Source of the DNA: an uncultured Bacilli bacterium
GTDB taxonomy: Bacteria; Bacillota_I; Bacilli_A; RF39; UBA660
DNA: 29,302 nt
Assembly (NCBI GenBank): GCA_948497845.1
Contig: CAOOMX010000002.1
Location: 14,487-43,788, forward strand
Reading direction: 5' to 3'
The position numbers were made by a program, and so were the translations under genes. The notes under the pieces are model-generated. The model was given only the letters and a program-made list of their open reading frames with translations. It ran no database searches and had not been told where the DNA came from. Positions 7,671-16,347 of the stretch are shown here, piece after piece (within the stretch, counting starts at the first letter, position 1; every line of letters starts with the position of its first letter).

Positions 7671-8390
7671 ATGTATGATTACACAAGTGCAAATGATTTA
7701 GTAAAATGGGCGGAAGAACAATATAAAAAGAAAAACAGATATAAGCTTGGTGGAATAGGAAGATATACTAAAGATGGAACTAGACAATTTGATTGTTGTG
7801 GTCTTTATAAATGCTTTATGTGGCATGATTATCATACAAAGAATGCTAAGTTTTATGGCAAAACACAAAAAGACTTAAATTGTGAAGGTTTGCTAGCAGA
7901 AGCTAAAGAAAAAGGCCCGATAAAAACAATTCCTGAAATTCCAGGAGTTTTAGTCTACATGAAAGGTCACATGGGCATATATATAGGAGAAGGAAAAGTA
8001 CTTGAAGCAACAGCCAAAAAATACAATGGAAAATATGGAAAAATATACAAAACATATTTTAAAAATAAGAAAAAAGGTTGTGACGGGAAAAGGAACACAT
8101 GGACCCACTGGTTTAAATCCCCTTATTTACAGTATAAAAAACCAAAAACGAGAATATATTTTAAAGAAGGCGATACGGATCCTTTTATAGGAGAAGTTGC
8201 ATCTTTTATGCGACAAACATTTCCGTTATATACAAAAAAGCAAGCATTAGGGGACTATTTTGGTCCCTATATTAAAGCGTCTATTACAGAGTTTCAAAAA
8301 AGATCTAAGATAAAGATATCTCAAGCTATTGATGAAGAAACCTTAAAAGAACTAACTAAATATGGCTTTAAAAAGAATGTTGTACAGTAA
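7671..8390 (+). CDS. NlpC/P60-like cysteine peptidase (lysin) with C-terminal peptidoglycan-binding-like domain
   Basis: A 239-residue protein preceded by a strong AGGGGGTGA site eight bases before the ATG. The N-terminal part (about residues 1-150) looks like a NlpC/P60-type cell-wall hydrolase. It has FDCCGLYKC with the likely nucleophile Cys42, where the usual D-C-S-G motif has Cys in place of Ser, and GHMGIYIGEGKVLEA with the likely base His100. The C-terminal part (about 165-235) resembles a PG_binding_1 helical repeat (EVASFMRQTFPL, ASITEFQKRSKI, DEETLKELTKYGF). There is no signal peptide or membrane helix, as in phage-type endolysins, so release would need another route. It lies between the Rhs array and a large surface protein and may be a domesticated phage lysin. 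Confidence 0.75.
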   Translation: MYDYTSANDLVKWAEEQYKKKNRYKLGGIGRYTKDGTRQFDCCGLYKCFMWHDYHTKNAKFYGKTQKDLNCEGLLAEAKEKGPIKTIPEIPGVLVYMKGHMGIYIGEGKVLEATAKKYNGKYGKIYKTYFKNKKKGCDGKRNTWTHWFKSPYLQYKKPKTRIYFKEGDTDPFIGEVASFMRQTFPLYTKKQALGDYFGPYIKASITEFQKRSKIKISQAIDEETLKELTKYGFKKNVVQ

Positions 8391-8483
8391 ATGTAAAATA
8401 ACATGTAAACAAAGAAGAAAAGTTTACGTTCCTATTTACAAAAAAGTGTTCATGAGATATAGTAGATATGAACTATTAAGGGA

Positions 8484-8517
8484 AAATGCAGCTAAAATGC
8501 GATTAGGGCTTGCATTT
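8484..8517. promoter_or_regulatory. Imperfect palindrome overlapping the -35 of the large surface-protein gene
   Basis: AAATGCAGC and GCTTGCATTT form an inverted repeat with a one-base bulge. The right arm covers the -35 element (TTGCAT, 8510-8515). It could be an operator or a hairpin; no regulator is identified. Confidence 0.3.
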
Positions 8518-8537
8518 CTTGAAAATTGTGTTATAAT
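8510..8537 (+). promoter_or_regulatory. Sigma-A type promoter of the large surface-protein gene
   Basis: TTGCAT, 16-base spacer, TATAAT at 8532-8537 with an extended TG one base upstream. It lies 29 bases before the ATG, which has an AAAGGGGAAG ribosome-binding site. Confidence 0.65.
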
Positions 8538-8566
8538 AACAAACCAAGAAAAAGGGGAAGTGTAAA

Positions 8567-11500
8567 ATGTTAAGGTTAATACAAGAAAAAAGAAAAAAAC
8601 TCTTAAAAATTATTAGTATAATGATATGTTGCGTGTCGATTACGCTATGCTGGTATCTTTCACATAATAATGTGTTAAGCGATGGCAATAAAGCAGAAGC
8701 CGTAGAAACGATAACATATTATAGTACAAGACTAGGTGCTCAAACTGAGCATTATAAAGAGCTATATCTTAGTGATATAGATCCTATAGAGAAGTATACT
8801 GCCTATAAAGAAGTAGTTATGGATGCAGACACAGAAGGAAATCCAATTGTTTTAAAAGTAGAAAATAATTATTTTTCTTTTAAAAAAGGGATATTCGCTC
8901 ATGCCAACGCTCGTTTAATCTATGATTTAACAAATTATAGTGATTATACATATTTTGTTGCATTTATAGGTTTAAATAATACGTCTTCACGAGGAGATGG
9001 TGTAACATACCGTTTTTATACATCAAGTGACAAAACGAATTGGACAGAAGTGGGAGATGCTATAGTAAAATTACCTAAAGAAGAAGCGACTTTTGTAAAT
9101 ATACCACTAAACAATGCTAAATATTTAAAATTAGAAATAGATGATAATGCTGGTAATGGAGCAGATCACTCTGTATTTGCTGATGCAAAATTAGTAAATG
9201 AAATTAATGGAAATTTTGTCTTAGATTCAGTAGAAGATTTAGACAATGAAATTAGAGCAAAATATAACGGAATAACAAATATTGATGAAAATTTAGAACT
9301 CCTTATCTTAAAAAGAGATTTAGTTAAAAAAATAGGTCAATATACAGCTAATTCATTCTATAATGAAAATGAAGATAACAAAGCAGCATTAGACTGGCTA
9401 TTAAATGATTTAACAGTATTAAAATATTATGTTTTAGGTGGTACACCAGATGGAAATAGTTACTATAATTCATTAACACAATTATCTAGATTATATAAAG
9501 CATATAAAGATGATTTTAAAATACAAGAAGTGACAAGATATGGAACTGTTTTAGGGGATCTATATACTAGAATGGCAATTGCATTATCACTTACACATTC
9601 ACAAAGAGTAGCTTTATGGATGCAACCTGGTGCTCCTGAAAACCAATCAGATGCAGTAGAACGTTATCAAATATTCAAAGATTTACATAAAAATGATAAA
9701 TTTAAAGTAACTGATACAGTTGATATAACCAAATGGTTTGAAAACTATAATGTAGAAAACATGCGTTTTGTAATGAACAACTTAATAGATGATGAATCTA
9801 TTCTATGGTTAAATGAATATGTACAAAGTAAAATAGATGCTAATCCTAAAAATGCATGGGGATTATTAACACCACATCCATACATGGCTTATGTATGGCC
9901 AAGTTATGGTAATCCAGTTTATTATGATGATGCAAATTATGATTATTTCAATGATTTATTCTCAGTTAATGGAAAAAAATTATATGATTACGGCATTACT
10001 AGAGGAACATCAGATCATAAGGTGTACAAAGTATGGATGAACTTTAGAAATGAATTTGGAACAGGAGCAGTTTGTGGAGGTATTTCTAAAAGTGGATCAA
10101 ATATTAGAGCAACACATGGTATTGCAGCAACAGTAATTGGTCAACCAGGACATGCCGCTATCTTATACTATACAGAAGACGCAGAAGGTAGAGGATATTG
10201 GAACATAGATAATGATGTAAGTGGATGGACATTATCAGAAAAAGGCGAAAGAATGTTACTTGGTTGGGGTAATGCTAGTTATTCTAGAGGATCATATCAA
10301 GTAGTATATATGGCCCTTGCTCAAGAAGTATTAAATGATTACGAAAATTTTGAAAAAGCAGAAAAATATCTAATGTTAGCAAGAGCATATGCAAATGATG
10401 CAAATAAACAAGAAGAATTAATAAGAAAAGCTTTAAGCTTCCAATCTATCAACATTAATGCTTGGTATGATTTAATAGAATTATACAACAACAGTAATAC
10501 AAAAACAGAAAATGATTATTATGCATTAGCTGAAGAAATGGCAGAAAGTTTAAAATATTTCCCATTACCAATGTATCAATTAACAAATTTAATTAAACCA
10601 AAATTAACAAGTGTAGAAAACATTTATAAATTTGCTCTTTTACAAGATAGAATATTAAATGAAGCAAAAGCAACTCCTAACAATACAGCTGACAGTTATA
10701 CTGTATACCAACCATCTTTAACAAGATTAGAAGCAAACCATTTATTAGGAAAAGTAGATAATTCTATAGCATCATTCTCATTTGATGGAAATGATGCAGG
10801 AAAGATTGTCCTTTCAAGTCGTTTTGATGGAAATGGAGTTCGCTGGGACTATAGTTTAGATGGTAAACAAACATGGAATGAAGTTTCATTTACAGGAGAA
10901 GAATCTCACAAATATCAATTAACAATTGATCAAATCAATAGTATTACAGCAGAAAATGATATCTATGTACATATCGTTGGAGTAAACTATGATGAAAATA
11001 ACATATTTAAAATTGATATAACAGAAGGAAGTTTATTAAGCGAAATGTTTGCTAACGATCTAGAAAACAGAATCGTTGGAGTAAATTTAAATACACAATG
11101 GCGTTATAAAGAAAGTGATCCTTGGACATCTTATGCTGTTAGTTCTCCAGATTTAACCGGAGATAAAACAATACAAGTAAGACAAGCTGCCACAGGAACA
11201 ACCCTAGCTAGTGCACCATCTGAAATGTATACATTTACTTTAGATAACCAACCAGATACAAGAAGATATATTCCAGTGTCACATTTAAGTATTCATAGTG
11301 TATCAACAGAAGCTGTTAATAATGGTGGAGCTGCTATTAAAGCTATTGATGCCAATTATAATACAAGATGGCATTCTGCATGGAATGGAACAGACCAACA
11401 ACGTTTCATTGTAATTAAGTTAAATAAACCAGTTAATTTATCAGCGGTAGAATTCGTTCCTGCAGGTGGAGGAAATGGTAAGATATATGATGGAACAGTT

Positions 11501-13300
11501 TATGGAAGTATGGATGGTGAAAATTGGTTTGAATTATCAAGTTTAAAAAATATAACTTATAAGAATCAAGCTGATACAGTTGAAGAAGCTATCGCAAACA
11601 TAAAGAGTTTTGAAATTCCAGAAGCACAAGAAGTACAATATGTTAAAATAGTAGCAGATCGTTCAAATGGTAACTGGTTTGCAGCTAGAGCTTTCAATTT
11701 ATATCAAGATATAACTAAGAATCCACATCCAACAGCTGGAGTAGCTTACAGTACAACAGAACCAACAAATGGTAAAGTAATTGCAAGATTAATAAATCCA
11801 AGTACAGATATAACAATTACAAATAATAATGGATCTGATACATATGTATTTACAGAAAATGGAGAATTTACATTTGAATTTAAAGATGAGTATGGAAAAA
11901 CAGGATCAGCCACAGCAACAGTAACATGGATTGATAAAGATATTCCAGATGCAGATATTGATTATGAATTAGATAGTAATCATAAGATAAGTATCTCATT
12001 GGATAATATAAGTGAAGATGTTTACTTATTAGACAAAAATAATAAACCTATAAACTTTATAGAAGTAGAAAACAAAGTAGTAAAAAGTGTATCATATTTA
12101 GATGCTAACGGTAATGTATTTAAAACAGTATATGTAGATGAAAATGGATGCATTACAAAAATAGCTTATGTAAATAATAGCAACAAAGTACCAAATGTAG
12201 ATACATACACTACAATATTAACTAACGGAGTAGTAACTGGAGAAGAATACTTTGACAGTCAAGGAAATAGTGTATCAGTAACTCCTGAAGAAAAAGAAAT
12301 CTTAAAAGGATTACAACAACCTATTACAGATCCGTTAGAACATACCTTTGAGCAAAGCGGCGACTACGAATTTAAGTTATTAGATAAAGCTAATAATATT
12401 GCACATAAGAGTATTAAAGTTGATTATGAAGACGATACTATATTTGTTAGTGATATATCATATGACATAACACGTATTACAAATAAAAATGTATCAGCAA
12501 CGATTAATGCATATATTATGAATACAAAAGGGGAAAAAGTAGAAGCTGAAATGGTAGAAGGGGAATTATTCCACATATTTGAAGAAAATGGTAAATACAC
12601 ATTTAAATATCAAGAACCAGGTAATACAGATGATACTAATGTAAAAGAACATACTGCTGAAGTTGACTGGATTGATAAAGTGGCCCCAACTGCTGAAGTA
12701 AAATATACAACAAAAGAAAACGGAGACGTAATAGCTACTTTAGTAAATGAAAGTGAAGCAATAACAATGATCAACAATAACTTAAGTAGAGAATATGTTT
12801 TCACTAAAAATGGAGAATTTGTATTTGAGTTTGAAGATATAGCAGGAAATGTTGGAACTGCCAAAGCGATTGTTGACTCTATCAAAGAAGAGGAAGAACA
12901 ACCAAAACCAGAGGAACCTAAACCGGAGGATCCAACACCATCAGTGCCAAGTGGCCCTAATGATGAAGATGATAACACAAATAAACCAACAATTCCTTTC
13001 CATCCAAGTAGACCAAACAGACCAAGTAAACCAGCAGAGGATAATGATGATAACGACATAGAGGAACCAACAACACCAGATGAGGATGAAGATAACAACA
13101 ACGATGATTCAACGAACAAGCCAGATACAAGTAAGCCAAATCCAGATAAGAATAAACCATCAACCAATGAACCAACTGGATCTGAAAATGAAATAGATAA
13201 AACACCAATAGATCAAAAATTAATTATATTGATAGTTTTAATTGCTATAACTGGAAGTCTTACAATAATTTACTTTTTCAAAACAAGAAAAAGAAAATAG
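8567..13300 (+). CDS. Large surface protein: NPCBM, transglutaminase-like, F5/8C and Ig-like domains, C-terminal membrane anchor
   Basis: A 1577-residue exported protein. Residues 1-45 hold a long signal peptide (hydrophobic core IISIMICCVSITLCWYL). Residues about 46-212 resemble an NPCBM glycan-binding domain (SFKKGIFAHANARLIYDL, DGVTYRFYTSSD). Residues about 330-600 look transglutaminase/papain-like: GAVCGGIS (Cys503), GQPGHAAIL (His529), YWNIDND (Asp548) are a plausible triad. A helical repeat-like stretch (about 600-720) and a beta region follow. Residues about 900-1050 match an F5/8 type C/CBM32 domain (AAIKAIDANYNTRWHS, VNLSAVEFVP). Two clear Ig-like repeats (about 1052-1124 and 1370-1438) share YVFTxNGEFxFEF. 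An acidic Pro/Asp/Asn-rich spacer precedes a membrane helix (about 1551-1571) and a RKRK tail. No LPXTG motif precedes the helix, so it is probably membrane- rather than sortase-anchored. It likely binds host or mucin glycans; the enzymatic activity is inferred. Confidence 0.85.
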   Translation: MLRLIQEKRKKLLKIISIMICCVSITLCWYLSHNNVLSDGNKAEAVETITYYSTRLGAQTEHYKELYLSDIDPIEKYTAYKEVVMDADTEGNPIVLKVENNYFSFKKGIFAHANARLIYDLTNYSDYTYFVAFIGLNNTSSRGDGVTYRFYTSSDKTNWTEVGDAIVKLPKEEATFVNIPLNNAKYLKLEIDDNAGNGADHSVFADAKLVNEINGNFVLDSVEDLDNEIRAKYNGITNIDENLELLILKRDLVKKIGQYTANSFYNENEDNKAALDWLLNDLTVLKYYVLGGTPDGNSYYNSLTQLSRLYKAYKDDFKIQEVTRYGTVLGDLYTRMAIALSLTHSQRVALWMQPGAPENQSDAVERYQIFKDLHKNDKFKVTDTVDITKWFENYNVENMRFVMNNLIDDESILWLNEYVQSKIDANPKNAWGLLTPHPYMAYVWPSYGNPVYYDDANYDYFNDLFSVNGKKLYDYGITRGTSDHKVYKVWMNFRNEFGTGAVCGGISKSGSNIRATHGIAATVIGQPGHAAILYYTEDAEGRGYWNIDNDVSGWTLSEKGERMLLGWGNASYSRGSYQVVYMALAQEVLNDYENFEKAEKYLMLARAYANDANKQEELIRKALSFQSININAWYDLIELYNNSNTKTENDYYALAEEMAESLKYFPLPMYQLTNLIKPKLTSVENIYKFALLQDRILNEAKATPNNTADSYTVYQPSLTRLEANHLLGKVDNSIASFSFDGNDAGKIVLSSRFDGNGVRWDYSLDGKQTWNEVSFTGEESHKYQLTIDQINSITAENDIYVHIVGVNYDENNIFKIDITEGSLLSEMFANDLENRIVGVNLNTQWRYKESDPWTSYAVSSPDLTGDKTIQVRQAATGTTLASAPSEMYTFTLDNQPDTRRYIPVSHLSIHSVSTEAVNNGGAAIKAIDANYNTRWHSAWNGTDQQRFIVIKLNKPVNLSAVEFVPAGGGNGKIYDGTVYGSMDGENWFELSSLKNITYKNQADTVEEAIANIKSFEIPEAQEVQYVKIVADRSNGNWFAARAFNLYQDITKNPHPTAGVAYSTTEPTNGKVIARLINPSTDITITNNNGSDTYVFTENGEFTFEFKDEYGKTGSATATVTWIDKDIPDADIDYELDSNHKISISLDNISEDVYLLDKNNKPINFIEVENKVVKSVSYLDANGNVFKTVYVDENGCITKIAYVNNSNKVPNVDTYTTILTNGVVTGEEYFDSQGNSVSVTPEEKEILKGLQQPITDPLEHTFEQSGDYEFKLLDKANNIAHKSIKVDYEDDTIFVSDISYDITRITNKNVSATINAYIMNTKGEKVEAEMVEGELFHIFEENGKYTFKYQEPGNTDDTNVKEHTAEVDWIDKVAPTAEVKYTTKENGDVIATLVNESEAITMINNNLSREYVFTKNGEFVFEFEDIAGNVGTAKAIVDSIKEEEEQPKPEEPKPEDPTPSVPSGPNDEDDNTNKPTIPFHPSRPNRPSKPAEDNDDNDIEEPTTPDEDEDNNNDDSTNKPDTSKPNPDKNKPSTNEPTGSENEIDKTPIDQKLIILIVLIAITGSLTIIYFFKTRKRK

Positions 13301-13304
13301 GTTT

Positions 13305-13343
13305 TAAAAAATCTCAATTCCAATAGAGGATTGAGATTTTTAT
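13305..13343 (+). terminator. Intrinsic terminator after the large surface-protein gene
   Basis: Stem AAAATCTCAA / TTGAGATTTT with additional TCC/GGA pairing inside and a T-rich tail, starting right after the TAG stop. Confidence 0.75.
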
Positions 13344-13396
13344 ATGGTAATGGTTCTATCTTCAAGCTTGATTCATATATTTTTATAGGTGAGTAT

Positions 13397-14179
13397 ATGT
13401 CGATTAAAAAAGGAGATTATGTAACAAGAAAAAGCTATGATCATGACACTGTTTTTAAAGTATTAAAGATACATGATGGAATTGTATATTTAAAAGGAAC
13501 AGAAGTAAGACTTTATGCGGATAGTCCTGAAGAAGATTTAAAGCTTTTTATAGAAGAAGAACAAAGGCCTCCAGAAGAATTAGATGACTTAGAATTAAAA
13601 GAAAAACTATTAGAGCGAGGGGATTATTTTTACCTTCCTGCTAGAATTTTGCATATAGATGGAGATGAAGAGTATCTTGACAGATGCTTAAAATTTTACA
13701 AGAAAAATGGTGTGCTAGCTATAGGAAAAAAGATTAAAGAAAACCATATATATGAACAAATAAAGGGTTTATTATTAGAGTATAAGCCAGATATAGTAAT
13801 TATTACAGGACATGATGCATTTTATAAAAAGAAACAAAATACGGAAGATCTAGCCAATTATAAAAATTCAGAAAATTTTGTTAAAGCGGTAAAAGTTGCC
13901 CGAAATGTGGAAAAAAGCCATGAAAAATTAGTGATTATAGCTGGAGCTTGTCAAAGCAACTATGAAGAACTAATTAAAGCTGGAGCAAACTTTGCATCAA
14001 GTCCAAAGCGTGTGAATATCCATGCATTAGACCCTGCCATCATAGCGTGTACTATATCTCTTACAGAAAGAAATAAAGAAATTGATTTAGTAGATTTATT
14101 AAATAAGACAAAGTATAAAAGTGATGGTATGGGAGGAATTTTGTGTAATGGTTTAATGTATATAGGATATCCAAGATAA
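13397..14179 (+). CDS. yabG: Sporulation-specific cysteine protease YabG
   Basis: A 260-residue protein, close to the family length (about 290 in B. subtilis). An upstream in-frame TTG at 13331 lies inside the preceding terminator, so I chose the ATG at 13397, which follows AGGTGAG. The N-terminus is a small beta-barrel-like region (KKGDYVTRKSYDHDTVFKVL); the catalytic part holds TGHDAFY with His139 and AGACQSNYEELIKAG with Cys185. The 46-residue spacing equals that of the reported His/Cys pair of B. subtilis YabG. YabG acts in the mother cell, processing coat and cortex-associated proteins during late sporulation. It directly precedes veg, as in B. subtilis. Confidence 0.93.
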   Translation: MSIKKGDYVTRKSYDHDTVFKVLKIHDGIVYLKGTEVRLYADSPEEDLKLFIEEEQRPPEELDDLELKEKLLERGDYFYLPARILHIDGDEEYLDRCLKFYKKNGVLAIGKKIKENHIYEQIKGLLLEYKPDIVIITGHDAFYKKKQNTEDLANYKNSENFVKAVKVARNVEKSHEKLVIIAGACQSNYEELIKAGANFASSPKRVNIHALDPAIIACTISLTERNKEIDLVDLLNKTKYKSDGMGGILCNGLMYIGYPR

Positions 14180-14192
14180 AAAGGGGGGGAAA

Positions 14193-14405
14193 ATGAATAT
14201 TAATTTAATTAAAGAAGAAATAGCTAAAAAAATAAATAGAAAAGTTACTATCTCTGTACATGGTTTAAGAAATAGAACATCAAGATATGAAGGGATAATA
14301 TACAAAATATATCCAAATATATTTACTATTAAAACAGCAACCGAAGAAAAAAGTTTTAGTTATCATGATGTTATAACTGGAGAAGTAAAGATAAAATACA
14401 TATAA
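14193..14405 (+). CDS. veg: Veg family protein
   Basis: A 70-residue protein, shorter than the 86 residues of B. subtilis Veg, 13 bases after yabG with a strong AAGGGGGG site. The sequence has the family core: a short N-terminal helix (INLIKEEIAKKINRKVTISV), then GLRNRTSRYEGIIYKIYPNI and FSYHDVITGEVKI, a small beta-barrel resembling RNA-binding folds. In B. subtilis veg is abundantly expressed and linked to biofilm matrix gene control and to spore outgrowth; the molecular target is not established here. Adjacency to yabG is the conserved arrangement and makes the identification firm. Confidence 0.92.
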   Translation: MNINLIKEEIAKKINRKVTISVHGLRNRTSRYEGIIYKIYPNIFTIKTATEEKSFSYHDVITGEVKIKYI

Positions 14406-14440
14406 AAAATCTGACTTTGTAAAAAAGCAGATTTTTTTTA
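14404..14440. terminator. Bidirectional terminator between veg and the minus-strand ABC operon
   Basis: AAAAATCTG and CAGATTTTTTTT pair around a 15-base loop; the arms give a T-run on both strands, serving both convergent units. Confidence 0.75.
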
Positions 14441-14441
14441 A

Positions 14442-14933
14442 TTATCGTCCATTCATTTTATTAAAATACATTTTAATAGCCATATAAACAGGTATAAAGA
14501 ATAGGGTAATGGAAAGATAAATAATAATACTTTTTAAAAAGTGTATTAGTTTTATCTCAAAAGAACTTTTTAAAAATATATATACTATATAAGAATAAAA
14601 GATTCTAAAGAATAGCATAAACCCAATAAGAATACATACTTTATAAAAAATAGAAATTTTATTAATTCTAGTAGCAGTAAACTCCATAGAATTATTTATT
14701 TCAAAGCCAAGAAATAAAACGGTAGTATAAATCATTAGAAATAATTGATAAAGAAAAAATAGAGAAGTTATTTTTACATTTATTCCTAAAATATTTTCAA
14801 ATACCTCTATATCGAAAACAGTAGTAGATGAACGTATATGAAGAGAATTATCTAAAACGATTAAAAAAAGTACGATATAATAAAATAGACTTTTCTTTAA
14901 ACAAGAAGTAAAAGCATTAACTTGATATTTCAT
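14442..14933 (-). CDS. Four-helix membrane protein, last gene of the ABC operon
   Basis: A 163-residue, very hydrophobic protein with about four membrane segments (around residues 15-30, 55-78, 95-120 and 132-155) and a basic C-terminus. It starts 3 bases after the ATPase gene stops, so it is translationally linked to it. It is too short for a normal ABC-2 permease and could be an accessory or half-permease. No family motif is recognised. Its place at the end of an operon of two larger permease-like proteins and one ATPase suggests it joins that transporter or protects the cell from the exported product. Confidence 0.65.
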   Translation of the reverse strand: MKYQVNAFTSCLKKSLFYYIVLFLIVLDNSLHIRSSTTVFDIEVFENILGINVKITSLFFLYQLFLMIYTTVLFLGFEINNSMEFTATRINKISIFYKVCILIGFMLFFRIFYSYIVYIFLKSSFEIKLIHFLKSIIIYLSITLFFIPVYMAIKMYFNKMNGR

Positions 14934-14936
14934 AAA

Positions 14937-15572
14937 CTAACCCTTTGTTTCTGTAACATGCCCATCATCAAAATGATAGATAGTATCAGCTAGTTCATTT
15001 AAATCTTCTTTAATATGAGTACTTATAACAATAATTTTTCCTTTCTTCTTTTCTTTTATTAAAAAATCTTTTATTTTCCTAACGCTAGTTTCTTCTATTC
15101 CATTAAAGGGTTCATCTAACAAAATAATCTTTTGATTTTCCATTATAGCCTGAGCTATCCCCAATTTTTGCTTTGTACCTAGCGAACATTTTCCAAATTT
15201 TTTATCTTTCTCAGATAATAAGTTAGTTAATTCTATAGCAGACATAATCTCTTTTTGCCCTATTTCATTTTTTATTTCAGCCAGAATTTTTAAGTTTTCA
15301 TAGCAGCTGACATCTGGAAAGAACTTAGGGTTTTCTATTAAAGCTCCAACATTATATTTATAAACATCCCCATTTAACAAGTTGTTATCATAATAAACAT
15401 TTCCTTCAGTAGGCAAATAAATCCCGCAAATAATTTTTAATAATACTGTTTTTCCAGATCCATTCCTTCCACTAAAGCCATAGATATGTCCTTCATCAAG
15501 AACAATATTAACACTTTTTAATACTTCATTATCTTTAAATTTTTTACTTACATTTTCAATTTTAATTTTCAT
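14937..15572 (-). CDS. ABC transporter ATP-binding protein
   Basis: A 211-residue nucleotide-binding subunit. An ATG 12 bases upstream (15584) is in frame, but GGAGGA lies between the two, so 15572 is the start. Walker A is GRNGSGKT (residues 35-42), the signature is SLGTKQKLG (130-138, a non-consensus version of LSGGQ), Walker B is IILLDEP (149-155), and an H-loop STHIKEDL follows. It resembles the ATPases of bacteriocin, lantibiotic-immunity and ABC-2-type exporters. It would drive the membrane proteins encoded on either side. It is the only ATPase in the operon, so it would have to act as a homodimer. Confidence 0.88.
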   Translation of the reverse strand: MKIKIENVSKKFKDNEVLKSVNIVLDEGHIYGFSGRNGSGKTVLLKIICGIYLPTEGNVYYDNNLLNGDVYKYNVGALIENPKFFPDVSCYENLKILAEIKNEIGQKEIMSAIELTNLLSEKDKKFGKCSLGTKQKLGIAQAIMENQKIILLDEPFNGIEETSVRKIKDFLIKEKKKGKIIVISTHIKEDLNELADTIYHFDDGHVTETKG

Positions 15573-15596
15573 AATTTCCTCCATATCTTTAAATGC

Positions 15597-16334
15597 TTAA
15601 GCAATCATTTTTTTCTTTTTAACTAGAGCTTTTAATAACAATACCATACTAAATATAAATAATAAACAAATTGTTGTGCATAAAAACTCCGTTAATAAAT
15701 TGAGGTATGTAACTTCTACAAATAATCCTAAAATTATATAAAAGAATTTATACCAATGTGAAATTTGTATGGTTGTAAAGTTTATAAACATACTCATTAA
15801 TGCTATTATAGATGAAATTCCATATAAATAAAAGAATTTCTTTTCTCCGAAGAAGATATACCAATACATAAACAAAAGACTTACCAACTGATAAAGTATT
15901 AAAGTAAATACGGTTTTAGCTAGAATATGAATAATTATAGAAGTTCCATATATATTATCTATTGCCAAAAAATTACTTCCTCCGAAAAAAACAGCACTTG
16001 CACTTACAAGAATAATAAGAATAACCAATAAGAGCATATTACTTGAAATAATAGCTTTTTCTAATGTATGACTACAATTCTTAACTCTAACTAACAACTG
16101 AGGATTATTAAAATAACTTTTACTAAGTGAAAAAGCATTATAAATGATAGCAGAAAATACAAAGAAATTAAGCCATCCATCAGTAATAATATTATAAAAA
16201 ATTTGATAAGCGTTATTAGTATAAAGACTAAATGAAGAATAATTACCTACACATACACTTAAAAATATGAATAAAAAACAAATACTCATTCTTTTTTTGT
16301 TAAAAGTAAATATTTCTTCTAAATTAAATTTCAT
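15597..16334 (-). CDS. Six-helix ABC permease-like protein
   Basis: A 245-residue membrane protein with about six hydrophobic segments, of the size and layout of ABC-2-type permeases. An in-frame TTG at 16358 gives a longer version, but GGAGG lies between it and the ATG at 16334 with 9-base spacing, and the stop of the upstream gene overlaps this site (TAGGAGG), so 16334 is the better start. It begins MKFNLEEIFTFNKKRMSICF: a cytoplasmic amphipathic start and then the first helix. No conserved motif is recognised beyond hydrophobicity. It is sandwiched between the larger permease-like gene and the ATPase gene and is probably the main channel subunit. Confidence 0.7.
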   Translation of the reverse strand: MKFNLEEIFTFNKKRMSICFLFIFLSVCVGNYSSFSLYTNNAYQIFYNIITDGWLNFFVFSAIIYNAFSLSKSYFNNPQLLVRVKNCSHTLEKAIISSNMLLLVILIILVSASAVFFGGSNFLAIDNIYGTSIIIHILAKTVFTLILYQLVSLLFMYWYIFFGEKKFFYLYGISSIIALMSMFINFTTIQISHWYKFFYIILGLFVEVTYLNLLTEFLCTTICLLFIFSMVLLLKALVKKKKMIA

Positions 16335-16347
16335 ATCATTATACCTC

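Noticed and set aside
8362..8565. A 67-residue plus-strand frame between the lysin and the surface protein
   Set aside because: It starts inside the lysin gene, runs through the promoter of the next gene and has no ribosome-binding site.
12610..13167. A 185-residue minus-strand open frame opposite the tail of the large surface protein
   Set aside because: It is the antisense of an Asp/Asn/Pro-rich low-complexity region, giving a Ser/Gly/Leu-rich product; no ribosome-binding site, and the plus-strand frame is clearly coding.
13130..13300. LPXTG sortase signal at the end of the large surface protein
   Set aside because: No LPXTG or close variant precedes the C-terminal helix; EPTGSE lacks the Leu and the spacing is unclear.
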